The notes beneath the pieces are model-generated. The model was given only the letters and a program-made list of their open reading frames with translations, was not told where the DNA came from and ran no database searches. DNA of 64,000 bases from Pseudomonadota bacterium (GTDB taxonomy: Bacteria; Pseudomonadota; Gammaproteobacteria; Steroidobacterales; Steroidobacteraceae), in NCBI GenBank assembly GCA_023423935.1, contig JAFAEQ010000053.1, positions 1 to 64,000 on the forward strand, given 5' to 3'. Of the stretch, positions 1-8,735 are shown piece by piece (positions within the stretch are counted from its first letter, which is position 1; every line of letters begins with the position of its first letter). The position numbers and the translations under genes were made by a program.

Positions 1-140
1 CCCCCTGCCGACCCGGACGCGCTTGCGCGCGGCGGCTTCAGTGCAGCATTCGGCAAATCCCCCCGCCTACTTCGAGAAAAGACGGGCGCTGGAACTGTGA
101 CTTCCCACTGAATCGTGCAGCGAGAAGCCACCGATTCAGC

Positions 141-1139
141 CTAGGTTCCTGCACCCGCGCTCGCGGCGCTGCTGGTTCCTGATCCCGCCTGCTTCAGCAT
201 GCCGTGCATCCCGAGCCAACGCACAAAGGCATCGAACCAACCGGTGCTCGTCGTTTCCTTCGGGTACATGCCGAAGCCATGGCCGCCTTGTTCATAGAGA
301 TGGAACTCGACGGGGCGTTTTGCAGCTCTCCAGCTATCGATGAGTCCGTAGCCGGCGTTCGCGAAGAAGGGATCGTCGGCAGCAAGAGCAATGAATAGCG
401 GAGGCGCATCGGTCGGCACATTCATCGACATGAGTGGACCGTAGATGTTGCCAATGAAAGCCGGCTTCGCATCCCCGCCGGCCGTTGCAGTCGCCATCGT
501 CAGCATCGCGCCAGCAGAAAAGCCAACCATGCCGATCCGCTTCGGGTCGATCTTCCACTCAGCAGCGCGCTTGCGGATCAGTGCAAATGCCGCGCGCGCG
601 TCTTCGAGCTGCGGAGCAAGAGCAGCCATCGCCTGATCAGGATCCGGACGACGCGGTGGCGCACTGCCCGAGAACATCTGCTGCATGGATTTCTCGAACT
701 CACCCATGTCGGCCGGCGTCTGGTTCAACCGATATTTGAGCACAAACGCCGCGACTCCATTTTTCGCAAGCGCGCGGGCGACATCCCAGCCTTCATTCTC
801 CATTGACAAGGTAAGGAAACCCCCGCCGGGCGCAACGATAACGGCAGCGCCACTTGCCTTGGCCGGATCAGGAAGAAAGGGTGTCAGCGTCGCAACCGTC
901 ACGTTGCGTGCGAAGTGACTGCCGTACTGCTTGTGCCAGGCCTCCGCGTTCTTCGCCCCCGGTAGCGGACCGGTCCCAAGCTCGATGGCATTGGGCTGCG
1001 AAGGCGTGGCGATGGGTGTCATCTTGTCGTCCAGCGCATGGGCCGGTGACGTAAGCATCGCGACCAACGCAACGCCAACCGCCATCAAACGAGATGCGAC
1101 TGATCCCACGAAAATTCGCTTTGTCCAGAAGTTTGGCAT
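141..1139 (-). CDS. Secreted alpha/beta hydrolase (esterase-like)
   Basis: A 332-residue protein with a signal peptide (hydrophobic stretch about residues 11-33, likely cut after AHA at 33-35). The body is an alpha/beta hydrolase: an oxyanion-hole motif APGGGF near residue 103, the nucleophile elbow GFSAG with Ser208, an acid in ALAADD (Asp255 or Asp256), and the catalytic His287 in GGHGF. The lid region between strand 4 and the nucleophile is long and proline/glutamine-rich. It probably hydrolyses a carboxyl ester (carbohydrate ester or similar) in the periplasm; the substrate cannot be read from sequence. The gene stands alone. A 10-bp inverted repeat lies in its upstream region. The family call is firm, the substrate is not. 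Confidence 0.85.
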   Translation of the reverse strand: MPNFWTKRIFVGSVASRLMAVGVALVAMLTSPAHALDDKMTPIATPSQPNAIELGTGPLPGAKNAEAWHKQYGSHFARNVTVATLTPFLPDPAKASGAAVIVAPGGGFLTLSMENEGWDVARALAKNGVAAFVLKYRLNQTPADMGEFEKSMQQMFSGSAPPRRPDPDQAMAALAPQLEDARAAFALIRKRAAEWKIDPKRIGMVGFSAGAMLTMATATAGGDAKPAFIGNIYGPLMSMNVPTDAPPLFIALAADDPFFANAGYGLIDSWRAAKRPVEFHLYEQGGHGFGMYPKETTSTGWFDAFVRWLGMHGMLKQAGSGTSSAASAGAGT

Positions 1140-1263
1140 TTCTTCTTGCTCCCCCGGTTGTGTGGTAGTTCTGAATCAAACCATATCGCCTTCGGATCGA
1201 GAAGCGTCCGCACGACTGTCACCGCACGGGCCGCGCTCGGCCCTGTCGAGCGGAAGGCGACGA

Positions 1264-1297
1264 CGACTCAAGTGACCCTTGTCTCTGACTTGAGTCG
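1264..1297. other. Perfect 10-bp inverted repeat upstream of the hydrolase
   Basis: CGACTCAAGT at 1264-1273 and its exact complement ACTTGAGTCG at 1288-1297 enclose a 14-base loop, about 125 bp upstream of the hydrolase start. It could be an operator or a hairpin. The rest of 1140-2164 shows no convincing gene apart from the dispersed element at 1711-1826. Confidence 0.5.
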
Positions 1298-1710
1298 CCG
1301 CCCTCGCCGTCGATCTTAGCTCTCCGTTGACTGATCAGCGTCACCATATCGCCCCTCTTGCGGCGACCTGGTTCTTCAGATCGTTCCGCGCACCAGCCCC
1401 AGGCTTCCTACGACATCACGACTGTGCGTCCCTGCTCGCGATCGCTGCAGCCAGCGAGTTCGCAAAGTGGCGCAACGTTGACGCGTACGCTCCAGCGCTG
1501 CTCGGAACGCCGATGATCGTGAGTGGATTCGCCATGCCGGAGTCTCGCGCCTGACAGGCATAGGGATGGGTTCAAGATCGCCTTATCGCTGGAATGACTC
1601 ACGATCAGAAATCGTTCCACGAGCCAGGAAGGTCGCTTCCACGGATAGCGGTCGGATCGCGCGTCGAGGCATTCCGAGGTCGACTGTTCGAATCCTGCGA
1701 GAGTGCATAC

Positions 1711-1826
1711 CTAGGGAAGCTCTGATTTATCGACTTCCCTGACCTTCGCAAGTCTGCAACTGGTTGAAATGCTTCGGTGGGCGAAGCAACTATGGTTGCG
1801 AGTGGCGACTTAATCAGAGGTTACCT
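1711..1826 (+). repeat. MITE-like dispersed element, copy 1
   Basis: An about 115-bp element with imperfect terminal inverted repeats (CTCTGATTTA near the left end, TAATCAGAG near the right end) and an internal hairpin GCTTCG-N-CGAAGC. A close copy lies in inverse orientation at 57295-57414 and a diverged copy at 63001-63112. It contains no reading frame. The size, terminal repeats and dispersal are those of a non-autonomous miniature element. Confidence 0.7.
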
Positions 1827-2164
1827 GGAGCAAAGCGATATTTGAAACGAGCGTTCGAGTCGGCGGTGCGTGTCAGTTTACTCGGCGCTGACACCTGAGC
1901 ACCTCGAGCTTCTGAGCAGCGAACACCAAAGATCCGGTGTGAGATCGTCCACAGGCCCGTCCGTCAGATCCATTCGATCGATACGCCCGCGCTCCTGCCG
2001 CTGCTTAGTGCAGTTGATAGCCGCACTAAGCGGTCTTGAATATGCGCAGACTTTGCCATGAATCCTTGACTCGTCACTGCGAGACGCGGATTCGGCCAGC
2101 CCGAGGCGGATGGCCTGAGCCTCAGCATGTTGACGTTAACGTCAACACGTCACAGGCTCTGGGA

Positions 2165-2740
2165 ATGGCCGTTTCGCAACTACAAAAGGTTATCGACGAG
2201 CTGACGACTCGCGCTCGAACTCTGGGCCTTACGGATACGGCATGGGCGGCGAAAGCCGGCATACCAAAGGAGACTTTATCGCGCCTTCGAAGACGCTCGT
2301 CCTGTGATTTCGAAAGTCTTGAAGCGCTAGCAGGTGCAGTCGCAATGCGGATCTGCACCATGGACAGTGCTCAGGCTACAGGTGCGCTGTTCCCGTTGAA
2401 GCTGGATCGACATTACGAAGAACGCCTGGCCGAGCTTTGCGCATCCGGGGATCTGGACCTGGCGCGTTGGAGGTCTTTCGGCCCTGCTTTCTTCATGGCG
2501 GGGCTCGCAGTGATGCTCGCGAGCTCCAATGGAGTCGACCGCCCGGCATTGCTCAAGCTCGCTGAAAAACTACATGCCGGAATGACTGAGCCTGCGGTGT
2601 TCAGACGCTGGTTAAAGTCGTCGCCGATAAGAGCTGACCGATTCCTTCCAATGGTGGATGCGCAGTTGCTCCATGCCACCAATACAACGATACGCTCGGG
2701 CTTCTTCACGAAGACGCGCACGAGGACTCTAAGCCGCTGA
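2165..2740 (+). CDS. Helix-turn-helix antitoxin-like regulator (partner of DUF6036)
   Basis: The frame opens further upstream, but the first plausible product starts at the ATG at 2165 (191 residues). Residues about 22-62 form a helix-turn-helix of the XRE kind (TAWAAKAGIPKETLSRLRRR). The C-terminal part (AVMLAS..., KLAEKLHAGMTEPAVFRRWL, RFLPM) is the pattern of antitoxin-like regulators encoded just before DUF6036 nucleotidyltransferases. The final 25 or so residues after RFLPM do not fit the family and are probably read-through into the damaged partner gene, so the original stop seems lost. It would bind its own promoter and neutralise the toxin; with the toxin broken it may be an orphan. 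Confidence 0.6.
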   Translation: MAVSQLQKVIDELTTRARTLGLTDTAWAAKAGIPKETLSRLRRRSSCDFESLEALAGAVAMRICTMDSAQATGALFPLKLDRHYEERLAELCASGDLDLARWRSFGPAFFMAGLAVMLASSNGVDRPALLKLAEKLHAGMTEPAVFRRWLKSSPIRADRFLPMVDAQLLHATNTTIRSGFFTKTRTRTLSR

Positions 2741-3008
2741 AACTGGAGGGCATCGACTCTCGGGTTCTCGACGTCCGCCTCCTCACTCCACTGGATCTGG
2801 CCGTGTCCAAAATCGGGACGCTTCTCACAACAAGATCGAGATGACATCGCAGCGCTCGCGCGCAACGGACTCATCAGTGCGACGAAGTCTGCGCAGGCGG
2901 GCGGAGGAAGCGGTTCGGGGTTATGTCGGTAACACAGCTCGCGTGCAGGGATCGATCGAACTGGCGTGTCGAATTGTGAACGAAGGCTCGGATAAAAGGA
3001 GAACGTAG
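2689..3008 (+). pseudogene. Remnant of a DUF6036-type nucleotidyltransferase (toxin-like)
   Basis: Three successive frames must be joined to read the C-terminal half of a DUF6036-like protein. From 2689: DTLGLLHEDAHEDSKPLKL and VLDVRLLTPLDLAVSKIG; then, after a one-base slip near 2817, RFSQQDRDDIAALARNGLIS; then, after another slip near 2885-2895, RRRAEEAVRGYVGNT and SIELACRIVNEG, ending at the TAG at 3006-3008. The N-terminal half with the catalytic GS/DxD motif is missing. Two frameshifts and the lost start make this a pseudogene. Its position right behind the antitoxin-like regulator supports a dead toxin-antitoxin pair. Confidence 0.7.
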
Positions 3009-3125
3009 ACCGTTTTAGCGTGGGAGGGAGGGACAGATCGATCTGTCTCTTTGTCGTCAGATTCTACTCCGTCCATACTGAGACAGTTTTGACCAGCGAC
3101 GTCCGGTCTGTAGTCAACCTACGAG

Positions 3126-6100
3126 GTGATCCATGACGTCAGGCGCTGCCTCGTCCTGCGGGACGAGTTCGCAAGCACACTCAAAGTGGCACCCGCGCGC
3201 GATTGCAGCGAGAATGTCGCCCCCTTTTTGTCCGGCCCACAGGCGCACACCGCATTGAGCGTTTCGATTAATGAGCCTCACTCCGAACTGCGCGGTTTGT
3301 TCGATGAGGCCCTGTTCCGCGCCGCCGAGCGTCTCGTCGATGAGGGCCGTGTCACCGAACTGCGGGTCTTGAATGCCGGGGGCGTCGTCACGGGCGTCGT
3401 GCATGAAGAGGCGGCCGGAGGTGCGAACGCGAAGCGTCGTGTCTACATTCGACGCGCTTCCTCCGCGGCGAGGCCAGAGGGGGAATGCAGCTGCGGGGTG
3501 GCGCGCGCATGCACTCACGTCGCTGCGGTTCTGATCGCGGCGGCGGCCAACGCATCCTCCAATCGGACCGCGAACGAGCGGCATGCACCCGTGCAGCCTC
3601 GCGTGGGCTCGCACGAACAGCGCCTCTACTATGTTTTCAACGCGCCAACACTGAACCTCGCATCCGCTGCCCTCGATCTTTCGATTTGGGTCGCGCAAAG
3701 CACGCCGGGCAAAGGCGTTGCAATCCAGAGCGCGTGTCTGTTCTCGCCTCGAGCATCGGGCGACACGGCAGACACCCTGCCTCGCTATGTCGACGCAGCC
3801 GACAAACGAGTTCTGCAATGCCTGCCCTCACCCGTAAGCCCGCTCACGGTACCCACCAGTCAGGCGCGCGCAGTGCTGCAACTCGCAGTCGCGACAGGCC
3901 GAGCCTACTGGCGATCTCTTGAAGGACGGGCGCTGCGAGCAGGCGGCACACGCAGCGCTCATCTGGAATGGACGCTCGCCTCTGACGGCACACAGCGCAT
4001 GCGTCTGGCTCTGCCTGCGACGATGCACGTGCTGCTCGATACCGATCCGCCGCTCTATATAGATGCCATCACGAACGAATGTGGCGCGCTCGAGCTGCCG
4101 TGTCCGCTCGAGGTGTTTCATCGATACGTGGCCGCCCACGACATCGAGCCGCAGGATGTCGAGAGCATCAACGCGCGCATCGCCATGGAGGTGCACGCAG
4201 AGGCACTGCCGCGGTTGCGCGAGATTGCCGTGCGCACTCACGAGGTTTGTACGCCTCGGCCGCGACTGCATCTGCGTGACAACGGCAGCGCCGAGCTGCT
4301 GTTCGTCTATGGCGAGATCGCGCTGGAGAACGGCTCATTGCCCGCCGGTGTGTCGAGCGTACGACGCATGCACGGCGATTGTCTGTTCGAGATCACGCGC
4401 GATCTCGAAGCGGAACGCCAGCACCTCGAACGAATCGAGGCCGTTTTGCCGAAGACACAGCAGGACGCCGCGGGATGGCTGTCGTTCATGTTCGAGTCGG
4501 TACCGGCGCTCGAGCGCGACGGCTGGGACATTCTCATCGATGCGCAGTATCCGCACCGACTCGCGCTCGCTGGCGATTGGTGTGCGGATGTCCAAGCGAA
4601 TGATGACGACTGGTTCGATCTGCGCTTGTGCGTGACAGTCGACGGCGAGCTCGTCAACCTCCTGCCCGCGCTCGTCGATTACTTGCAGGGTGACCTGCAC
4701 AACGCGCACAGCATTCAGTTGCGGACGAGCGAGCGAGTGTTCGTGCGGCTGGACGATGGACGATTTCTACCGATCGCCGTCGAACGAATTCAGCGCATCG
4801 CGCAAACGCTGGTCGAGCTGCTCGATGCAGATGCGCTCACGTCGTCACAAGCACTGAAGCTGCCCGCGAGCCAAGCAAGCCGCATCGCGCAGGTGGCACT
4901 CGATCTCGAACGTGCCCCGCTCCAATCGAATCGCGAGTCGTTGCGCGCATTGATCGAACAGCTTAGAAACTTCTCGGGCATCGAACCCTTGCAGGCGCCG
5001 CCGCGATTTCGCGCGACGTTGCGGCCATATCAGCAGGAGGGGCTCGGATGGCTGCAGTTCCTGCGCCGTACAGGCCTCGGCGGCATCCTTGCCGACGACA
5101 TGGGCCTCGGCAAAACGGTGCAGACGCTTGCGCACCTGCTGATAGAGAAGCAGCAAGGGCGACTCGCACAACCTGCACTCATCGTGTCGCCTGTGAGCGT
5201 GCTCGGCAATTGGCGTGAGGAAATCCGGCGCTTTGCACCCGATCTGCTTGCACTCGTCATCCATGGACCCAACCGCAAGCATCTGTTCGCCGGTATCGAT
5301 CGCGCAGATGTCGTGATCACGGGCTATCAGACGCTCATGCTCGACAGCGAGGCGTTCCTGCGCTTCGACTACTCGGTCGTCATCCTCGATGAGGCGCAGG
5401 TGATCAAGAATGCGCGAACGAACGTGGCGCAAGCGGCTCGCGCCTTGCGAGCGCGTCAACGTTTGTGCCTGACCGGCACGCCGATGGAAAACCATCTCGG
5501 CGAGCTGTGGTCGTTGTTCGAGTTCCTGCAACCCGGACTGCTCGGCTCCGAAAGACAGTTCCAGCGTCAGTACCGCATGCCCATCGAGAAGCATGGCGAC
5601 CGCGCACGCGCCGCGGCACTGTCGCGACGTATCGCGCCGTTCGTTCTCAGACGCACAAAGGGCTCGGTAGCAAGCGATCTGCCGCCTCGCACGCAGATCG
5701 TCGAGCACATCGAGCTGGATGAGCGGCAACGGGATTTCTACGACGGAATTCGCCTTGCCATGCATCGACGCGTGCTCGAAACGCTCGCGGCGCAGGGCCA
5801 TGGCCGCAGCCGCATCACTCTTCTGGACGCGTTATTGAAACTTCGACAGGCGTGCTGCGATCCGCGCTTGGTGAGCGACGATGCGGAGACACGCGCCATT
5901 CCTTCCGCGAAGCTCGAGTGGCTGATCGACAAGCTCCCTGAGTTCGTAGCCTCGGGCCGGCGCATCCTGCTGTTCTCGCAGTTCACTTCCATGTTGCGAC
6001 TGATCGAAGCCGTCGTGCGCGAGCTCGGTATTGACTACTGCCTGCTCACAGGCGAGACACGCGAACGCACCGCGCTGGTGGAGCGGTTTCAAACCGGCGC

Positions 6101-6410
6101 AATACCCCTCTTTCTGATCAGCCTCAAGGCGGGCGGTGTTGGACTGAACCTCACCGCGGCGGACGTCGTAATTCATTTCGATCCCTGGTGGAATCCCGCG
6201 GCCGAAGCGCAGGCGACGGATCGTGCGCATCGCATCGGGCAACAGCAACCGGTGTTCGTCTACAAGCTCATCGCGGAAGGTACGGTGGAAGAGAAGATTC
6301 TGCAGTTGCAAGCCGACAAGCATGCGCTCGCCTCGCAGCTCTACGGCGATGAGAATGCGCTGCCGACACGGCTCACCGCAGAAGATCTGGAGGCACTGTT
6401 CGCGCCATGA
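3126..6410 (+). CDS. SWIM zinc-finger SNF2-family helicase/ATPase
   Basis: A 1094-residue Swi2/Snf2 superfamily 2 ATPase. A SWIM zinc finger lies near residues 119-134 (CSCGVARACTHVAAV; CxC...CxH). The ATPase core begins near residue 630: Walker A DMGLGKT near 657, motif II DEAQ near 754, motif III LTGTPMEN, then the C-terminal RecA lobe with LLFSQFTSML, GGVGLNLT and the arginine-finger motif ATDRAHRIGQ near 1025. Such proteins translocate on double-stranded DNA and remodel protein-DNA complexes. The start is taken as GTG at 3126 behind a purine-rich GAGG; it is uncertain because no clear N-terminal domain fixes it. The stop overlaps the next gene by four bases (ATGA), so the two are translationally coupled. 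Confidence 0.9.
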   Translation: MIHDVRRCLVLRDEFASTLKVAPARDCSENVAPFLSGPQAHTALSVSINEPHSELRGLFDEALFRAAERLVDEGRVTELRVLNAGGVVTGVVHEEAAGGANAKRRVYIRRASSAARPEGECSCGVARACTHVAAVLIAAAANASSNRTANERHAPVQPRVGSHEQRLYYVFNAPTLNLASAALDLSIWVAQSTPGKGVAIQSACLFSPRASGDTADTLPRYVDAADKRVLQCLPSPVSPLTVPTSQARAVLQLAVATGRAYWRSLEGRALRAGGTRSAHLEWTLASDGTQRMRLALPATMHVLLDTDPPLYIDAITNECGALELPCPLEVFHRYVAAHDIEPQDVESINARIAMEVHAEALPRLREIAVRTHEVCTPRPRLHLRDNGSAELLFVYGEIALENGSLPAGVSSVRRMHGDCLFEITRDLEAERQHLERIEAVLPKTQQDAAGWLSFMFESVPALERDGWDILIDAQYPHRLALAGDWCADVQANDDDWFDLRLCVTVDGELVNLLPALVDYLQGDLHNAHSIQLRTSERVFVRLDDGRFLPIAVERIQRIAQTLVELLDADALTSSQALKLPASQASRIAQVALDLERAPLQSNRESLRALIEQLRNFSGIEPLQAPPRFRATLRPYQQEGLGWLQFLRRTGLGGILADDMGLGKTVQTLAHLLIEKQQGRLAQPALIVSPVSVLGNWREEIRRFAPDLLALVIHGPNRKHLFAGIDRADVVITGYQTLMLDSEAFLRFDYSVVILDEAQVIKNARTNVAQAARALRARQRLCLTGTPMENHLGELWSLFEFLQPGLLGSERQFQRQYRMPIEKHGDRARAAALSRRIAPFVLRRTKGSVASDLPPRTQIVEHIELDERQRDFYDGIRLAMHRRVLETLAAQGHGRSRITLLDALLKLRQACCDPRLVSDDAETRAIPSAKLEWLIDKLPEFVASGRRILLFSQFTSMLRLIEAVVRELGIDYCLLTGETRERTALVERFQTGAIPLFLISLKAGGVGLNLTAADVVIHFDPWWNPAAEAQATDRAHRIGQQQPVFVYKLIAEGTVEEKILQLQADKHALASQLYGDENALPTRLTAEDLEALFAP

Positions 6411-7645
6411 CATTCGATACGGCGACACAATCACACGTCGATGCTCAACTCATGGAGCAAGGCGCCTTCACCGGCCTCGCCCTGCTCCTGGACACGGGCC
6501 GCCTCATGTACGACGACTACGAGCGCTGGCGTCGCACTGAGATCGAGTTGCTCGATGAAGTGCTGATGGGCTCACCCGCCAAGATCGTCGAACAGTTGGA
6601 ATACGCCGTTGCTTACGCGCGCGAGATCGGGCTGGTGGAACAAGCCCAGGACTATCAAGCATGGCGCACATCCGACCACGATGGCGGCCGGGCACTGCGC
6701 GCCAGTACGAACGCTCGACTGCAACAACTGATTTTCAGCCGCTTTGTACCCGCGCAGAAGCAACCGCAACTCGACTTGTTCTTCGACAACACCGTCGTTG
6801 CATTGGCGAACGGCGTCGTGCGCGCGTTATGCGCGAGAGACGTCCGCGACGCACAACGCCAGATCGATCTGCTGTACGCACAGGCGCCGAATCACGCCGA
6901 CCTGCCGGGATTCGATCGACTCCTGCGCGTGCTGGAGCACCTCGAGCAACCGATCGTCGATCTCGCCGCCGAACTCGCAACATTGCGGGACATCACCCCG
7001 CTCGCTCGCCGCCTGCTCGGATCGCAGGCGCGCGATCTGCTGACCTCATCGTGGCTGCGGCTCGCCGAAGCGCTGAACGATCGTCCCTTCTCTCCCTCCG
7101 AGCCCGAACTCCATCGCAGCTTTGCGCTGAGTCAGGCGCAAGACTGGAACGCCGTGAGCGAGTGTGTGCTGAGCGAGGCCGAATGGCAGCAACATGCGGC
7201 GCTATGTCTGCGACTTGCGCAGAGCAGTTTCTACGGACAACGCCGCATCGAATCGCTGAGCGCATGGTGTCATCTGTGTTGGCGCCACCCCGATGAGGCC
7301 GCCAACATCCTCGATCGCTGCAAACAGCCTGATTCAGGCATTGCGCAACGTTGGGCACGCTTTCGCGACAGTGCCGAAGCGCTGGACGACATCGACGGCC
7401 CCGAGCTCACCGCAGCCGAGTTTCCCGCATGGCTCCTGCTGCAAGAACCTGGTCTCGTGCAGCACATCAGCGAGGACTGGCCCACCGGCGACTCGGACGC
7501 AGAGAACACGTTCAAATGCATCCATCAGTGGATCCAGGCACGACGCGCGAAGCAAAGCGCGCGAGAGCTCGAACTGCGTAAAGAACTGAGAACCCGTCAC
7601 CCTCGCTTGTTCGAGTGTCTCAAGTCGGTGGTTGGGACGAAGTAG
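6407..7645 (+). CDS. Conserved-looking protein coupled to the SNF2 helicase
   Basis: A 412-residue, largely alpha-helical, leucine- and arginine-rich soluble protein with no signal peptide, membrane segment or motif that I recognise. The start codon overlaps the helicase stop (ATGA), so it is the second gene of that operon and probably a dedicated partner or regulator of the helicase. Cysteine and histidine are sparse, with no zinc-finger pattern. Function unknown. Confidence 0.8.
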   Translation: MTFDTATQSHVDAQLMEQGAFTGLALLLDTGRLMYDDYERWRRTEIELLDEVLMGSPAKIVEQLEYAVAYAREIGLVEQAQDYQAWRTSDHDGGRALRASTNARLQQLIFSRFVPAQKQPQLDLFFDNTVVALANGVVRALCARDVRDAQRQIDLLYAQAPNHADLPGFDRLLRVLEHLEQPIVDLAAELATLRDITPLARRLLGSQARDLLTSSWLRLAEALNDRPFSPSEPELHRSFALSQAQDWNAVSECVLSEAEWQQHAALCLRLAQSSFYGQRRIESLSAWCHLCWRHPDEAANILDRCKQPDSGIAQRWARFRDSAEALDDIDGPELTAAEFPAWLLLQEPGLVQHISEDWPTGDSDAENTFKCIHQWIQARRAKQSARELELRKELRTRHPRLFECLKSVVGTK

Positions 7646-7823
7646 GTTCGCGTGCCGATCGGTGCCCATGTGCCGATGGCTCCGCGCGTATGCGTTCAAG
7701 TGGGAGATGCATCTGCCGCCAAGCATTAACACCCAGTGTGATATGCGAGCGCCGCATGCACTGCATTTACCTCTCAGTTACGTAACCTTCCCTGGATCGT
7801 ATTGCTCTATCAGGGCGTACTCC

Positions 7824-8270
7824 TCAGGGCCGATCCATCCATCGCTCGCGGCGAGATGACGGACGAGTGCGGCGACGCCAGTTGTACACCCGGGAGAAGC
7901 TCGATCCTTCGATGCTATCGAGTCGCGCCAGCAATCGAGCGACACAGACATCACATTGATCATTGTCTACAAGTCTTAGAAGGGTTTCCTCGGCCTGTAC
8001 GTCGCGCGACTGCTGACCAGCGACGTCAACAATCTCGAGAAGCTCGGAGTAGCTGCTGATCTCGGCGGGCAGCACGTGATTGTCCGCGTCGATGACTTCC
8101 TTAAGAACGCTATGCACCTCCCGAAGCACTGTCGTTCGCGCAGGGGTCTCGGATAGCTCAGGCAAGTCACGAGCGAACAGTTCAATAGCTTCATCCAGCG
8201 CAGGCTCGATCGACGCGATCATATGCACAGCGCGTGCAGCAATCCTTTTGGCTCTCCGGCGTGTGGTCAT
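7824..8270 (-). CDS. TerB-like small protein, probably frameshifted
   Basis: A 148-residue product. Residues about 45-90 (VLREVHSVLKEVIDADNHVLPAEI) have the helix-DxD-helix rhythm of TerB-like domains. The last 25 residues are a run of arginines and serines unlike the rest. In another frame of the same strand, ending at 7778, the DNA reads GVAALVRHLAASDGWIGPEE, another TerB-like segment that would follow naturally. A single slip near 7900 would join the two into one protein of about 160-165 residues. The neighbour at 8736 on the opposite strand also carries TerB domains, so a shared role is likely. The TerB assignment is by pattern only. Confidence 0.5.
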   Translation of the reverse strand: MTTRRRAKRIAARAVHMIASIEPALDEAIELFARDLPELSETPARTTVLREVHSVLKEVIDADNHVLPAEISSYSELLEIVDVAGQQSRDVQAEETLLRLVDNDQCDVCVARLLARLDSIEGSSFSRVYNWRRRTRPSSRRERWMDRP

Positions 8271-8735
8271 GGTTCCCTCGCTCCGTACAGCACTCGTGAA
8301 ATCAAACTACTGTCGTGCCAGCCGAAAGCGCGAGCCCGTACCCAGTAGCGATAGATAATGATCCACGCCAAAGGATGACCCATGTCACGGTGTGAACGCT
8401 TAAACATTGACCGTTGACCTATCGATGAATAAACAATCTGGCAATCTACAAATTAGACGACGGATCGTGTTGCCTACACCAGCAAAGCCAGGCGAGCGAT
8501 TTAAAGAGGGATTGAAGCGATTCCAGCCGATTCCAAGCTCAGCGAAGACGCGTGATGTAAACGAATTCGACACGGCCATCATCGTGACGGATTTAGGCGG
8601 TGAGCCCGCAGCGCGAAGTGACTCGTGTAACGAAGCGGCTGTGCAAGAACAAGGATGTTGAGACGGGCGCTGATTCGGCACTTTCGATTTCCGGGTGAGG
8701 CACACTGACCCACGTTCATCTCCACCCAGAAAACG
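8271..8735. other. Divergent intergenic region before the TerB operon
   Basis: This 465-bp stretch separates the minus-strand TerB-like gene from the plus-strand TerB operon and must hold promoters for both. A short open frame at 8407-8661 (+, 84 residues) looks weak: it has no recognisable domain and composition unlike its neighbours. I do not call it a gene. Confidence 0.4.

Noticed and set aside
1660..1700. tRNA-like T-loop GTTCGAATCC
   Set aside because: The flanking bases do not form a five-pair T stem, and no acceptor or anticodon arm can be built.
4845..5801. Long minus-strand frame opposite the SNF2 gene
   Set aside because: It mirrors the conserved helicase motifs on the other strand, has no domain, and is typical of GC-rich shadow frames; the same holds for 3114-3818, 15412-16242 and 18361-19122.
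8407..8661. 84-residue gene before the TerB operon
   Set aside because: It has no recognisable domain, ribosome site or conserved-looking core.
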